A stretch of 64,000 nucleotides of DNA from Enterocloster hominis (ex Liu et al. 2021) (GTDB lineage: Bacteria > Bacillota > Clostridia > Lachnospirales > Lachnospiraceae): assembly GCA_014385265.1 (NCBI GenBank), contig JACRTJ010000025.1:62001-126000 (forward strand). The letters are read 5' to 3'. The position numbers and the translations under genes were made by a program. The notes beneath the pieces are model-generated. The model did not search any database and was not told the DNA's origin. It saw nothing but the letters and a program-made list of their open reading frames with translations. Position 1 is the stretch's first letter, and every line of letters begins with the position of its first letter. Below, in pieces: positions 44,568-54,126 of this stretch.

Positions 44568-44631
44568 GCAGAGCCTTCCAGGACCCGCCGTGCGAGCTTG
44601 CTCGCAAAGGAGGGGCCGGGAAGGCTCTGCC
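44568..44631. repeat. Inverted repeat at the start of the nrdD-nrdG spacer
   Basis: GGCAGAGCCTTCC (44568-44580) and GGAAGGCTCTGCC (44619-44631) are perfect inverted copies, with an inner TGCGAGC-tt-GCTCGCA hairpin. No T-run follows. The right arm is also the start of the tandem repeat. Confidence 0.85.
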
Positions 44632-45133
44632 ATAGGGCGCAGCCCCCACATGAATCATTGGGCGTCCATAAAGGCCACTTTTGGAGTTCCCATCCCCTCG
44701 CCCAATGATGAATGTCACGGCTTTGCGTCCCGCGGGAGGAGTTCCCCGCCGTGCGATCCTGTTTACCAAGGCGTGTCCGGGAAGGCTCTGCCATAGGGCG
44801 CAGCCCCCACATGAATCATTGGGCGTCCATAAAGGCCACTTTTGGAGTTCCCATCCCCTCGCCCAATGATGAATGTCACGGCTTTGCGTCCCGCGGGAGG
44901 AGTTCCCCGCCGTGCGATCCTGTTTACCAAGGCGTGTCCGGGAAGGCTCTGCCATAGGGCGCAGCCCCTACATGAATCATTGGGCGTCCATAAAGGCCAC
45001 TTTTGGAATTCCCATCCCCCCACCCAATGATGAATGTCACGGCTTTGCGTCCCGCGGGAGGAGTTCCCCGCCGTGCGATCCTGTTTACCAAGGCGTGTCC
45101 GGGAAGGCTCTGCCATAAGGTGCAGCCCCCACA
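44618..45133. repeat. 161-bp tandem repeat, three full copies, between nrdD and nrdG
   Basis: Units start at 44618, 44779 and 44940, each with GGGAAGGCTCTGCC, and a partial fourth starts at 45101. Copies 1 and 2 look identical; copy 3 has a few changes. Each unit contains ATCATTGGGCG and CGCCCAATGAT, an 11-base inverted repeat about 40 bases apart (in copy 3 its right arm is changed). Open frames through the repeat lack ribosome sites and repeat every 161 bases with a frame shift, so I treat it as non-coding. Confidence 0.92.
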
Positions 45134-45161
45134 CTCCGGACGGAAAGAAAGGAAAATACCC

Positions 45162-45650
45162 ATGCGATACCATAATATTACCAAAGACGACATGTTAAAC
45201 GGCGACGGCCTGCGCACCGTCCTGTGGGTGGCAGGCTGCAGCCATGGCTGCAAGAACTGCCACAATCCCATCACCTGGGATATCTGCGGCGGGATCCCCT
45301 TCGACGATGCGGCCAGAGAGGAGCTGTTTGCCGAACTCAGTCAGCCCTACATCTCCGGCGTTACCATGAGCGGCGGCGATCCCCTCCACATGGCCAACCG
45401 GGACGAGATCGGAGCTCTCATAAAAGAGATCCATGAGACCTTCCCGGACAAGAACATCTGGATCTATACCGGCTATCTTTGGGAGGAAGTAAAAGACCTT
45501 CCGTTTATGCCCCTGGCAGACGTACTGGTGGACGGTCCTTTTATAGAAGAACAAAAAGACACCGCCCTTCACTGGAAGGGCAGTGCCAATCAGAGAGTCA
45601 TTGATGTGAAGCGATCCCTGGCCGAAGGCCGTGTGGTCCTCCACGCCTGA
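45162..45650 (+). CDS. nrdG: Anaerobic ribonucleotide reductase activating protein
   Basis: 162 residues, radical-SAM enzyme that makes the glycyl radical on NrdD. The 4Fe-4S motif is C26-SHG-C30-KN-C33, followed by MSGGDPLH for SAM binding. The ATG at 45162 has AAAGGAAAA before it; longer frames upstream run into the tandem repeat. Its separation from nrdD by about 610 bases of repeat is unusual for this operon. Confidence 0.95.
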   Translation: MRYHNITKDDMLNGDGLRTVLWVAGCSHGCKNCHNPITWDICGGIPFDDAAREELFAELSQPYISGVTMSGGDPLHMANRDEIGALIKEIHETFPDKNIWIYTGYLWEEVKDLPFMPLADVLVDGPFIEEQKDTALHWKGSANQRVIDVKRSLAEGRVVLHA

Positions 45651-45719
45651 TCCCGCCGGAGCGGAGCGTCCGGCGCTCCATCCCGCAGAGGGAGACCTTG
45701 CCGCAGGCAGGCTCCTTCC

Positions 45720-46742
45720 TTATCTTCCAGAATCCCGCGAAAGCCTCACCGCCTTCCCCGAAACCAGGGATTCCTTTACCGCATCCAATAGTTCCAGAAC
45801 AGAGATCACGTCCGTCCCCGGGATGAGCGCGGTCTCTTTTTTACTGCGGACACAGTCCGCAAAATACTCCGTTTCCTCCCGGTACGGATCGTATCTGGGA
45901 ATTTCCAGCTCCTCTCCAGGCTTATCCGCCTTATAAAGCGTCATGGCCCCATCCCGGCTCTCATAGACCACAGAGGCCCTTTCGCCATTTACCCGGAAGG
46001 ACGCGGAAAACGGGAAATCCCCGGTCATATCCATAAAGCCCTCGGCCACTGCCGGAACACCCGAGGAAAAGCGCAGGCAGGTGGAAACGTTGTTAAAGCA
46101 TCCGTTCTCCTCCCTATCCCCAATGGCGTAAACCGTTTCCGCCGGACCGAAAACACTGTATAAAAAATCAAGCTCATGGATATGGAGATCATAAAGCCCT
46201 CCGCCGGATTTTTCTGGATCCCGGTGCCAGACAGTCCAGTCCGGGTGAGAGGAGAGACGGCTCATGTAGACATTTTTTATCCTCCCCAGCTGTCCGCTCC
46301 GGATCAGCCGGGCCAGGGCCCTGTACTCCGGCCAGAAACGGACCACCTGCATGACCATAAAGGGAACGTCTGCGTCCGCTGCCTCCGCCACCAGCCTCCG
46401 GGCCGTCTCTGCATCCAGGGCCAGGGGCTTTTCACACATCACAGGGACCCGGCGGGCCAGAGCCCGCCGGACCATCTCCTCATGGGTATAGGTGGGGGTG
46501 CAGATGAGGACCCCGTCCAGGGCCTCGTTCCGGTACATCTGCTCCTGGTCCGTATAGTAGGGGACCTGGAACCTCTCCGCTGTCTTCCTTCCCTTTTCCG
46601 TATCCCGGCCGCAGATGCAGGCCAGGGATACGGTGTCAGAAGCCTTCAGGGCGTTTCCATAGGTGACACAGATGGAGCCGGGACCGATGATCCCGATCCG
46701 GAACCTAGTGGAGATTTTTTCTGGGATCATATTCAAAGCCAT
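45720..46742 (-). CDS. Gfo/Idh/MocA-family oxidoreductase
   Basis: 340 residues. Rossmann N-domain with GIIGPGSICVTYGNAL as the NAD(P)-binding loop and the family motif CEKPLALD, then the alpha/beta C-domain containing GGGLYDLHIHELDFL. Members act on sugars, inositols and related polyols or reduce biliverdin-like substrates. The start is either ATG 46742 or ATG 46730; both overlap the M81 gene upstream, so the two are coupled. It may process a product of that enzyme; the substrate is unknown. Confidence 0.88.
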   Translation of the reverse strand: MALNMIPEKISTRFRIGIIGPGSICVTYGNALKASDTVSLACICGRDTEKGRKTAERFQVPYYTDQEQMYRNEALDGVLICTPTYTHEEMVRRALARRVPVMCEKPLALDAETARRLVAEAADADVPFMVMQVVRFWPEYRALARLIRSGQLGRIKNVYMSRLSSHPDWTVWHRDPEKSGGGLYDLHIHELDFLYSVFGPAETVYAIGDREENGCFNNVSTCLRFSSGVPAVAEGFMDMTGDFPFSASFRVNGERASVVYESRDGAMTLYKADKPGEELEIPRYDPYREETEYFADCVRSKKETALIPGTDVISVLELLDAVKESLVSGKAVRLSRDSGR

Positions 46743-48195
46743 TGTCCAACGGGAACAGGGGACGCGGTACGGTCTCGTAGCGGAGGGTCTTTAAATCCTC
46801 GTTGGTGCTTCCCTTCGTCAGCACCAGGATCGCTCTCTTGGCAAAGGCCTCATGTTCTTCACCCAGATATCCGAGCTTGCAGACCACAATGGGAGCTTTG
46901 GAAAGATCCAGGCCCATATCCAGGAAGACCCTGGGGCCGGCATAGCCGATGTGCTGTTCGGCCAGGATGATGTCGATATTGTGGGTACGGAACACGGCCA
47001 CGTCGCCGTTGGACCGGCCAAAACCGTCCCAATCCTTTACGTAGTTCATGACGGTTCCGGTTGCAGTCACCGGGCTGGAGGTCTTTGTATCAAATTTTGC
47101 GCCGAAAGTCAGGGTGATCTCCTGACCCACCTTGCCTTCGCAGGCCTTTGTGGCCTCGGGATCATAAAAGCCGCCGTAAGCCACCGGGTGCGGGAGAGAG
47201 AGGACTCTTTCATCAGCGATGAGCATTTTTACAAACTCTGTCACATCCGAAGAGGAGCCGGCTGTGGGGTTGTCTCCGGAGTCGGAAAGGAATACGGGAT
47301 ACTGTCCCCTTCCAATGGACTCGAAGGCTGCGTCGATGGCCTCTTTTTCATGGAGAGCCTCGGTCTGGAAGCAGAATTCATCCTTTTTTGACCAGATAAA
47401 CTCAGCCAGCCGCAGGGCCTCTGCATCTGCCAGCTCCTGGTTTTCCGCAACCACATAAACGGCTACGGAGCTGTCCGGGTTGTCGGCCCAGGGGAAGCCC
47501 ATCAGATAGGAGGCGGCCATGATGCCCTCCTTTTTCTCGGTTTCACGGAGTTCATTGATCAGCGTGATCATGGGCTCCACAGTGGTGGAGGACTGTTCTC
47601 CTGCAATGAGGATGGGGACCCGTACCCAGGCAGATTTTGCCTGAACGCCGTCGTTTAAGGCATGGATGGTCATTTTTGCTGCATGGATGCCGGTCTCAGT
47701 GCAGTCTGTATGGGGCGCGCACTTATAGCCCACGAAGCCATTGCAGTTTTTGTGCATCCGTTCGGTCATGGTAGTGTGCATGTCCAGGGATGCGAAGATC
47801 GGGATATCCGGGAACAGCTTTCTTAAATCCTCTAATAAATAGCCCTCAGCGTCTCCGATCTTTTTGATCCGCATGGAGCCGTGGAGGGAAAGGGTGATGG
47901 CATCCAACGGTTTTTTCTCGTTTTCCTTTCTGGCCACCTCAAGAATTTCATTTTTTATGCCCTGGTAGAAGTCGTAGTCCACCTCTCCATTGGGGACAGC
48001 ACGGCAGGAAACGGCCGGGACCACTTCATAGCCTGCGTCCATTAAGGTCTTTACAACGCCGGTCAGGGAATCGTTATCGCGGAAGTTCTCAAAAAATTCC
48101 TGTCCGCGGAGTACACGGAATTCGTTCTCTCCCGCAACGATGGGGTTGAAGGAGTTGGATTCATGATGCATGGCTGCAACTAAGACTCGTTTCAT
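46705..48195 (-). CDS. M81-family metallopeptidase (MlrC-like)
   Basis: 496 residues of the M81/DUF1485 family. MlrC of microcystin degraders cleaves a small modified peptide, and other members are found in amide catabolism. Visible conserved parts: AAMHHESNSFNP, TLSLHGSM, ASLDMHTTMTERM, YKCAPHTDCTETG and SDSGDNPTAGSSSD. No signal peptide, so it acts inside the cell. It is divergent from a peptide-type ABC transporter, which suggests it degrades the imported compound. Confidence 0.88.
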   Translation of the reverse strand: MKRVLVAAMHHESNSFNPIVAGENEFRVLRGQEFFENFRDNDSLTGVVKTLMDAGYEVVPAVSCRAVPNGEVDYDFYQGIKNEILEVARKENEKKPLDAITLSLHGSMRIKKIGDAEGYLLEDLRKLFPDIPIFASLDMHTTMTERMHKNCNGFVGYKCAPHTDCTETGIHAAKMTIHALNDGVQAKSAWVRVPILIAGEQSSTTVEPMITLINELRETEKKEGIMAASYLMGFPWADNPDSSVAVYVVAENQELADAEALRLAEFIWSKKDEFCFQTEALHEKEAIDAAFESIGRGQYPVFLSDSGDNPTAGSSSDVTEFVKMLIADERVLSLPHPVAYGGFYDPEATKACEGKVGQEITLTFGAKFDTKTSSPVTATGTVMNYVKDWDGFGRSNGDVAVFRTHNIDIILAEQHIGYAGPRVFLDMGLDLSKAPIVVCKLGYLGEEHEAFAKRAILVLTKGSTNEDLKTLRYETVPRPLFPLDNGFEYDPRKNLH

Positions 48196-48269
48196 TCTGA
48201 TACCTCTCCTGTAAAAAAAGTTTTTTGATAATAGGGGTCTGAAGGTTTTATATTCAAACCACCGCGTTT

Positions 48270-48298
48270 ATTTTACCACTGTATTATGTCTTTGTAAA
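48270..48298 (-). promoter_or_regulatory. Promoter of the M81-Gfo/Idh unit
   Basis: Minus strand TTTACA (48293-48298), 17 bases, TAAAAT (48270-48275). The AT-rich 48196-48498 spacer holds this and the divergent promoter; no regulator site was recognised. Confidence 0.7.
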
Positions 48299-48413
48299 TA
48301 AAACCGGCCTGGGATTCTAAAAAAAAGAAAAGGCAGAATAGACAAAAATGATAAAAAATTTTTGGTAAAAACATTTAAAAATAAGGAATGGAACGGATTA
48401 ATTTTAAAAATAC

Positions 48414-48442
48414 TTGTATAAAATAACAAAATACGTTATAAT
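48414..48442 (+). promoter_or_regulatory. Promoter of the ABC-transporter operon
   Basis: TTGTAT (48414-48419), 17 bases, TATAAT (48437-48442). A small hairpin CGGGTGT/ACGCCCG (48460-48479) lies in the leader. Confidence 0.8.
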
Positions 48443-48522
48443 AAAATCTGTAATTCCGACGGGTGTAATGGCACGCCCGGCAGTATTAGGATTATACAAT
48501 GAGAAGGGAGAGCTCAGAAAAG

Positions 48523-50184
48523 ATGAGAAAGAAAATCGTATCCATCGCTCTTGCGGGCGCTATGGTTCTCAGCCTTGCCGCATGTGGAGGCGGCGATAAG
48601 GCAGCAGAGTCTACCACAGCCCAGGCCGCAGGAGAAACAACAACTGCAGATGCAGCCGCAGTAAAAGAATCCAAAGCAGCCAAACAGGAAGCGTCCACAG
48701 CCAAGTCTCCGGACAATGACATTGTGATCGCACTCCAGGCGGACGCGACCCACCTGGATCCGCACGTTTCCAGTAATGGTGTTTCCAACCAGATCACCAA
48801 CGAAATGTACGAGACACTGCTTACCTTCGACGAGGATACCAACGTAGTTCCGCTGCTTGCAAAGGAGTGGTCCGTATCCGAGGACGGTAAGTCCTATACC
48901 TTCGTATTAAACGAGGGCATCAAGTTCCACGATGGCGAGCCGTTCAACGCAGAATCTGTAAGAGCCGTATATGACCGTGGTCTGAAGGATTCCAGCTTAA
49001 CGCTCCAGAGAACCATCAATGCCTGGGAGGATGTCGTGGTTGACAGCGAATACCAGGTGACTATCAAATTAAAAGAACCCAACAATACATTCATCAACAA
49101 GATCACCCAGTTCCGTATCGTTTCTCCCAAGGCTATGGCTATGGAGAACGCCAGCGACTATCTTGCAAAGAACTCTGCTGGTACAGGCCCGTTCGTACTT
49201 TCTGAGAGAGTAGACGGCGGCTACACCAAGATGGTGCGCAACGAAAACTACTGGCAGGAAGGCCCGTCCGTAGACAGCCTGACCTTCCAGGTGGTTCCGG
49301 AGGATGCAGCCCGTATCGCTATGCTGCAGACTGGCGAGGCTGACGTGATTTTCCCGGTACCCACCACAGATGTCAGCCAGATCGAAAACGATCCGTCCAT
49401 CATCATCGACGTGGCACCGGCAACTACATACAGATACGTAACTCTGAACACCGAGTGGGCCCTTCCGGACGGAAGAAAGCCGTTTGCGGACAAGAGAGTC
49501 CGTCAGGCATTCAACTATGCATTTGACAGTGAGGCATACGCAAAGGTCGTATTCAACGGCTATGCAAAAGAGCCCACCTCCATTTTCTCCGATTCTATCC
49601 GCTTCTATGCTGAGCAGACTCCGTACAAGCCGGATCTGGAAAAGGCAAAGGCCCTTATGAAAGAAGCTGGATTTGAAGATGGCTTTGACGTAGAGCTGAT
49701 CGTTGATAACACCACCATCGAGCAGAAGGGCGCTGTGTTTGTACAGCAGCAGCTGTCCCAGATCAATGTCAATGTAAAGGTACTTCCCAACGAGTCCACT
49801 GCCAACGCAGAAAAGACAAGCGCGCCGCTTGAGGATACAACCGTTCAGATGTGGTATGTAAACTGGGCTTCCGGTTCTTACGAGGCTGACGGTTCCATGA
49901 GAAATATCCTTCACGGCGAGAAGTTCCCGCCGGAAGGCTACAACACTGCATTCTGGAATAACGAAGAATTCAACCAGCTCCTGGATGACGCGTTAAAGAT
50001 GACCGATGATGCCCAGATTGCAGAGGCTTATGCCAAGGCCCAGGCAATCGCATGGGAAGAGTGCCCGTGGATCTTCTTAGGCAACGATAACACCATCAAT
50101 GCTTATAAGACCTACGTGACCGGACTTCAGTATAAACCCGGCGGAACAATGGTATTCAGAACAGTTGGTCTGGATCACGAATAA
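48523..50184 (+). CDS. Peptide ABC transporter substrate-binding lipoprotein (SBP family 5)
   Basis: About 553 residues. Lipoprotein signal with lipobox LSLAACGG, an Ala/Thr/Lys-rich linker, then a DppA/OppA/GsiB-type binding protein: DPHVSSNGVSNQITNEMYETL is the family signature region. The start at 48523 is preferred over ATG 48499, because the upstream codons are non-hydrophobic and hold the ribosome site GGGAG. It captures peptides or similar solutes outside the membrane for the permeases downstream. Confidence 0.93.
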   Translation: MRKKIVSIALAGAMVLSLAACGGGDKAAESTTAQAAGETTTADAAAVKESKAAKQEASTAKSPDNDIVIALQADATHLDPHVSSNGVSNQITNEMYETLLTFDEDTNVVPLLAKEWSVSEDGKSYTFVLNEGIKFHDGEPFNAESVRAVYDRGLKDSSLTLQRTINAWEDVVVDSEYQVTIKLKEPNNTFINKITQFRIVSPKAMAMENASDYLAKNSAGTGPFVLSERVDGGYTKMVRNENYWQEGPSVDSLTFQVVPEDAARIAMLQTGEADVIFPVPTTDVSQIENDPSIIIDVAPATTYRYVTLNTEWALPDGRKPFADKRVRQAFNYAFDSEAYAKVVFNGYAKEPTSIFSDSIRFYAEQTPYKPDLEKAKALMKEAGFEDGFDVELIVDNTTIEQKGAVFVQQQLSQINVNVKVLPNESTANAEKTSAPLEDTTVQMWYVNWASGSYEADGSMRNILHGEKFPPEGYNTAFWNNEEFNQLLDDALKMTDDAQIAEAYAKAQAIAWEECPWIFLGNDNTINAYKTYVTGLQYKPGGTMVFRTVGLDHE

Positions 50185-50198
50185 TATTTAATCGGAAA

Positions 50199-50224
50199 CG
50201 GAGCAGCTAAAGCTGCTCCGTTTT
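50199..50224 (+). terminator. Intercistronic hairpin after the binding-protein gene
   Basis: CGGAGCAGC (50199-50207), loop TAAA, GCTGCTCCG (50212-50220), then TTTT. Such a partial terminator between binding protein and permease commonly keeps the binding protein in excess and protects its mRNA 3' end. Confidence 0.75.
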
Positions 50225-50240
50225 CATCAGGAGGTATTCA

Positions 50241-51161
50241 ATGGGGCGCTATATAGCTAGACGTTTATTGGAAACGATTCCCTTAATGTTAATTATTTCC
50301 ATTTTTGTGTTTATGTTTATCCATCTGATCCCCGGCGATCCGGCCAGGACTCTGGCAGGCGTCGAGGCGACACCGGAAGAGATCGAAGCCATCCGTGAAG
50401 AATTCGGGCTGAACGATCCGCTCTTAAAGCAGTATGCAGACTATATGATCGGCTTATTCAAAGGCGATATGGGCCGTTCCTTAAAGTCCAATATCCCGGT
50501 AACTGAGCTGATCTGGTCCAGATTCCAGTTCACCATCCAGTTAGTATGTGCAGGCCTTGTATGGGCTCCGTTTTTAGGTATCTTTATTGGCGTTATGTGT
50601 GCCATTAAGCGTGGGACCTGGGTGGACCTGGGCGGTATGTTCTTAGCCATCTGCGGACTTTCTGCCCCTGGTTTCTGGCTGGGACTTATGGGAATCCAGT
50701 TCTTCTCTGTAAAGATGGGCATGCTCCCGTCCGCAGGCCTGGAGTCCTGGAAGAGCCTGGTGCTGCCGTCTTTAGTAATGGGTACAGGTATCATGGCTAC
50801 CCTTGCCAGATATTCCCGTTCCTCCATGCTTGAGACCTTAAGAGAGGATTATGTCCGTACTGCCCGCGCCAAAGGACAGAAGGAGTCCATCGTTATGTTC
50901 CGCCATGCGTTCAAGAACTCTCTGATCCAGGTCGTTACGATCCTTGGCCTTCAGATCGGCGGACTGTTATCCGGTTCCGTTATCACGGAGAACATCTTCT
51001 CCATCCCCGGAATGGGCCGTCTTCTGGTAGACTCCATCTCATTCCGTGACTATCCGGTGATCCAGGGACTTTTAATGATCTTTGCCCTCCAGTACGTTCT
51101 CATCAACCTGGTGGTTGACGTATTATACGGCGTGATCAACCCGAAGATCCGCCTCGATTAA
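50241..51161 (+). CDS. Peptide ABC transporter permease (DppB type)
   Basis: 306 residues with six membrane helices. N-terminal MGRYIARRLLETIPLMLIIS, then the loop IHLIPGDPA, and the EAA loop AKGQKESIVMFRHAFKNSLIQ typical of DppB/GsiC. Partner of the next permease. AGGAGG precedes the ATG. Confidence 0.93.
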   Translation: MGRYIARRLLETIPLMLIISIFVFMFIHLIPGDPARTLAGVEATPEEIEAIREEFGLNDPLLKQYADYMIGLFKGDMGRSLKSNIPVTELIWSRFQFTIQLVCAGLVWAPFLGIFIGVMCAIKRGTWVDLGGMFLAICGLSAPGFWLGLMGIQFFSVKMGMLPSAGLESWKSLVLPSLVMGTGIMATLARYSRSSMLETLREDYVRTARAKGQKESIVMFRHAFKNSLIQVVTILGLQIGGLLSGSVITENIFSIPGMGRLLVDSISFRDYPVIQGLLMIFALQYVLINLVVDVLYGVINPKIRLD

Positions 51162-51180
51162 CAGCAAGCAGGAGGATATT

Positions 51181-52098
51181 ATGCCAAACACACAGAATGA
51201 ACAGGTGAAAACCGATACCTCTTTTGAGGAAAATTATATTGACGAGAACGTCAGCGTCAAAACTAATAAAACAAAAGAATTTATCAAAAAATTCATGAAG
51301 AGGAAGACCGCAGTGGCCGCCTTCTTCGTAATGTGCTTCCTTCTGCTCATGGCTCTCTTCGGACCGAGCCTTGCCCCCTATGCGCCGGAAGCATACGACT
51401 ATGACAATATCCTGGCAGGCCCCAGCGCCAGCCACTTATTTGGTACGGACCAGTACGGCCGCGATATCTTCAGCCGTATTTTAGCAGGTACGCCCCTTAC
51501 ACTTGGCGTATCCCTGTCCTCCGTTATCGTGGGCGCTGCCCTGGGTACGGTCCTGGGACTTCTGGCCGGCTACTACGGCGGCTGGATCGAGATGCTGGTA
51601 ATGCGCGGAGCTGACGTATTATTCAGCTTCCCGGATATCCTGCTTGCCATCGCCATCGTAGCTCTTCTGGGCCCTGGCATCGTCAACGTATTCATCGCTG
51701 TGGCCGTATTTACGGTCCCCAGCTTTGCCCGTATCATGCGAAGTGCGACCCTGGCCGTGAAAGGCTCCCTCTATGTAGAGGTGGCCCGGAGCCTTGGATG
51801 TAAGGACGGACGTATCCTGTTTGTCCATATCTTCCCGGGTACGCTCCAGTCCCTGATCGTAAACTTCACCATGAGAATCGGTTCTGCCATCATGGCAGCA
51901 TCTTCCTTAAGTTTCCTCGGTTTCGGCGCAAACATTGCTGACCCGGAGTGGGGCGCAATGCTTTCCCTGGGCCGAAGCTACCTGAGCACCGCACCGCACA
52001 TGGTTTACCTGCCGGGTCTTGTGATCTTCATCACAGTTCTTGCATTCAACCTGTTCGGCGATGGATTAAGAGATACTCTTGACCCGAAGATCAAGTAA
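51181..52098 (+). CDS. Peptide ABC transporter permease (DppC type)
   Basis: 305 residues. A cytoplasmic N-terminal tail (about 1-40), then the OppC_N segment and six helices. HLFGTDQYGRDIFSRILAGT and the EAA loop ARSLGCKDGRILFVHIFPGT are the DppC/GsiD signatures. It pairs with the DppB-type permease 20 bases upstream. Confidence 0.93.
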   Translation: MPNTQNEQVKTDTSFEENYIDENVSVKTNKTKEFIKKFMKRKTAVAAFFVMCFLLLMALFGPSLAPYAPEAYDYDNILAGPSASHLFGTDQYGRDIFSRILAGTPLTLGVSLSSVIVGAALGTVLGLLAGYYGGWIEMLVMRGADVLFSFPDILLAIAIVALLGPGIVNVFIAVAVFTVPSFARIMRSATLAVKGSLYVEVARSLGCKDGRILFVHIFPGTLQSLIVNFTMRIGSAIMAASSLSFLGFGANIADPEWGAMLSLGRSYLSTAPHMVYLPGLVIFITVLAFNLFGDGLRDTLDPKIK

Positions 52099-52124
52099 GA
52101 GAGGGAAATAGGAAAGGAGCCAAT

Positions 52125-53105
52125 ATGTCACAAGAAGTATTACTCAGCGTAAAAGACTTACGCACAGAATTTTTCTCCAGTAAGACCAGCAGTGTGACTG
52201 CGATCAAGGACGTTTCCTTCGATATGTACCGCGGAGAGGTCCTGGGGCTGGTGGGAGAGTCCGGATGCGGAAAGAGCGTTACGTCTTTATCGATCATGCA
52301 GTTATTAAAGGATACTCCCGGTAAGGTCACCAACGGTTCAGCTACGCTGGACGGCGTCAACCTGGTGGAAGCCAGCGACACCCAGATCCGCGACATCCGC
52401 GGCGGCAAGATGAGCATGATCTTCCAGGAGCCCATGTCTGCATTAAACCCGTCCATGCGGATCGATAAGCAGATGATCGAGACCATCCGCCTGCACCAGG
52501 ATATGACCAAGGAGCAGGCTCTGGCCCATGCGGCAGATATGTTAAAGAAGGTCGGTATCCCTGATCCGGCCCGGGTATTAAAGAACTACCCGCACCAGTT
52601 ATCCGGCGGTATGAGCCAGCGTGTCATGATCGCCATGGCCCTCAGCAACAACCCGGAGCTCCTGATCGCCGATGAGCCCACCACCGCCCTGGACGTGACC
52701 ATCCAGGCCCAGATCCTGGACCTGATGAAAAAGCTCCAGAAGGAGGACGGCTCCAGTATCCTGCTGATCACCCATGACCTGGGCGTTGTGGCAGAGATGT
52801 GTACCCGCGTGATCGTTATGTATGCCGGAAAGATCGTGGAGATGGCGCCGGTGGAGAAGCTGTTTGCCACTCCGTCCCATCCCTATACCCAGGGACTGAT
52901 CGCTTCCGTGCCGAAGTTAGGTTCGGGCGTAAAAGTGCTTCCCAGCATCCCGGGCAGCGTACCGGATCTGGCTTCCATGCCGACTGGCTGCCGTTTTGCA
53001 CCGCGCTGCAAGTATGCAACCGACAAGTGCAGAGAGCAGGAACCAGAGCTTTTGGATATCAGTGAAGACCAGAAGTGCAGATGCTGGCGGACACAGGAAG
53101 GGTAA
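52125..53105 (+). CDS. Peptide ABC transporter ATPase (DppD type)
   Basis: 326 residues. Walker [16 protein letters not shown]-loop [11 protein letters not shown], signature [15 protein letters not shown], Walker [13 protein letters not shown], and the C-terminal oligopeptide-ABC domain with four cysteines ([14 protein letters not shown] and the later C), which binds a cluster in some homologues. Works with the DppF-type ATPase. Confidence 0.93.
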   Translation: MSQEVLLSVKDLRTEFFSSKTSSVTAIKDVSFDMYRGEVLGLVGESGCGKSVTSLSIMQLLKDTPGKVTNGSATLDGVNLVEASDTQIRDIRGGKMSMIFQEPMSALNPSMRIDKQMIETIRLHQDMTKEQALAHAADMLKKVGIPDPARVLKNYPHQLSGGMSQRVMIAMALSNNPELLIADEPTTALDVTIQAQILDLMKKLQKEDGSSILLITHDLGVVAEMCTRVIVMYAGKIVEMAPVEKLFATPSHPYTQGLIASVPKLGSGVKVLPSIPGSVPDLASMPTGCRFAPRCKYATDKCREQEPELLDISEDQKCRCWRTQEG

Positions 53106-53116
53106 GGAAACAGATT

Positions 53117-54091
53117 ATGGAAAAGAACGTAATTCTTTCATTAAAAAATGTATCTAAGACTTTCCCAGTGGGAAAATCTCTGTTAGGCAGGCCGACAAAG
53201 TTCGTTCATGCCGTAAATGACGTAAGTTTTGACGTTTACGAAGGTGAGACCTTCTCCATCGTAGGCGAGTCCGGCTGTGGTAAGTCCACCACCGGACGTC
53301 TGATCAACCATCTTCTGATCCCGGATTCCGGCGAGATCTGGTTCCAGGGAAAAGAGATCTCCCATATCTCCCAGGATGAGATGCGTCCCATCCGTAAGGA
53401 TATGCAGATGATTTTCCAGGACCCGGCGGGAAGCTTGAATCCCCGTATGAGAGTTTCTGAGCTGATCGAGGAGCCGCTCCTGATCCATACGGATATGAGT
53501 GCAGAGGAGAGGGCAAAGATCGTAAACAATCTGTTAAAGATCGTTGGTCTGAGCGATAAGCATGCCAGCCGTTATCCTCATGAGTTCTCCGGCGGACAGA
53601 AGCAGAGGATCGGAATTGCCCGTGCCCTTACGGTAAACCCCCATCTGGTGATCGCCGACGAGCCGATCTCCGCTCTGGACGTTTCCATCCAGGCACAGGT
53701 ATTAAACCTTCTCCATAAGCTCCAGGAAGAGTACAAGCTGACATATGTATTTATCTCCCATGACCTTTCCGTTGTGGAGATGATCTCTGACCGTATCGCC
53801 GTTATGTACCTGGGCTTCGTTGTGGAGACCGCTCCCAAGGAAATGCTGTACAAGACTCCGCTGCATCCTTATACAGAGGCTCTTCTTTCCGCAGTTCCGA
53901 TCCCGGATCCGACGCTGCATAAGGAGAGGATCATCCTGGAGGGAGATATCCCGTCCACCATCAACCTTCCCAAGGGCTGTCCCTTTGCCGCCCGGTGTAA
54001 GAAATGCAGACCGGAGTGCTTAGAGCAGAGACCGGAGAGAGTTGAGGTCGAGCCGGGCCACTTTGTTGCATGTCATCTCTATAAGAAATAG
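53117..54091 (+). CDS. Peptide ABC transporter ATPase (DppF type)
   Basis: 324 residues. Walker [15 protein letters not shown]-loop FQDPAGSLNPR, signature FSGGQKQRIGIARAL, Walker B LVIADEPISALD, and the C-terminal oligopeptide domain with the Cys set CPFAARCKKC-RPEC. The ATG at 53117 follows AAGGAAA and lies 11 bases after the previous stop. It completes a five-gene importer. Confidence 0.93.
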   Translation: MEKNVILSLKNVSKTFPVGKSLLGRPTKFVHAVNDVSFDVYEGETFSIVGESGCGKSTTGRLINHLLIPDSGEIWFQGKEISHISQDEMRPIRKDMQMIFQDPAGSLNPRMRVSELIEEPLLIHTDMSAEERAKIVNNLLKIVGLSDKHASRYPHEFSGGQKQRIGIARALTVNPHLVIADEPISALDVSIQAQVLNLLHKLQEEYKLTYVFISHDLSVVEMISDRIAVMYLGFVVETAPKEMLYKTPLHPYTEALLSAVPIPDPTLHKERIILEGDIPSTINLPKGCPFAARCKKCRPECLEQRPERVEVEPGHFVACHLYKK

Positions 54092-54126
54092 GATGGTAAA
54101 TTCAGAGAAACAAGGAGACTGATAAA

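Noticed and set aside
44563-45118. Several 60-140 codon frames in the nrdD-nrdG spacer, and the idea of a CRISPR array
   Set aside because: Frames arise from the 161-base period; units are far too long and have no spacers, so not CRISPR.
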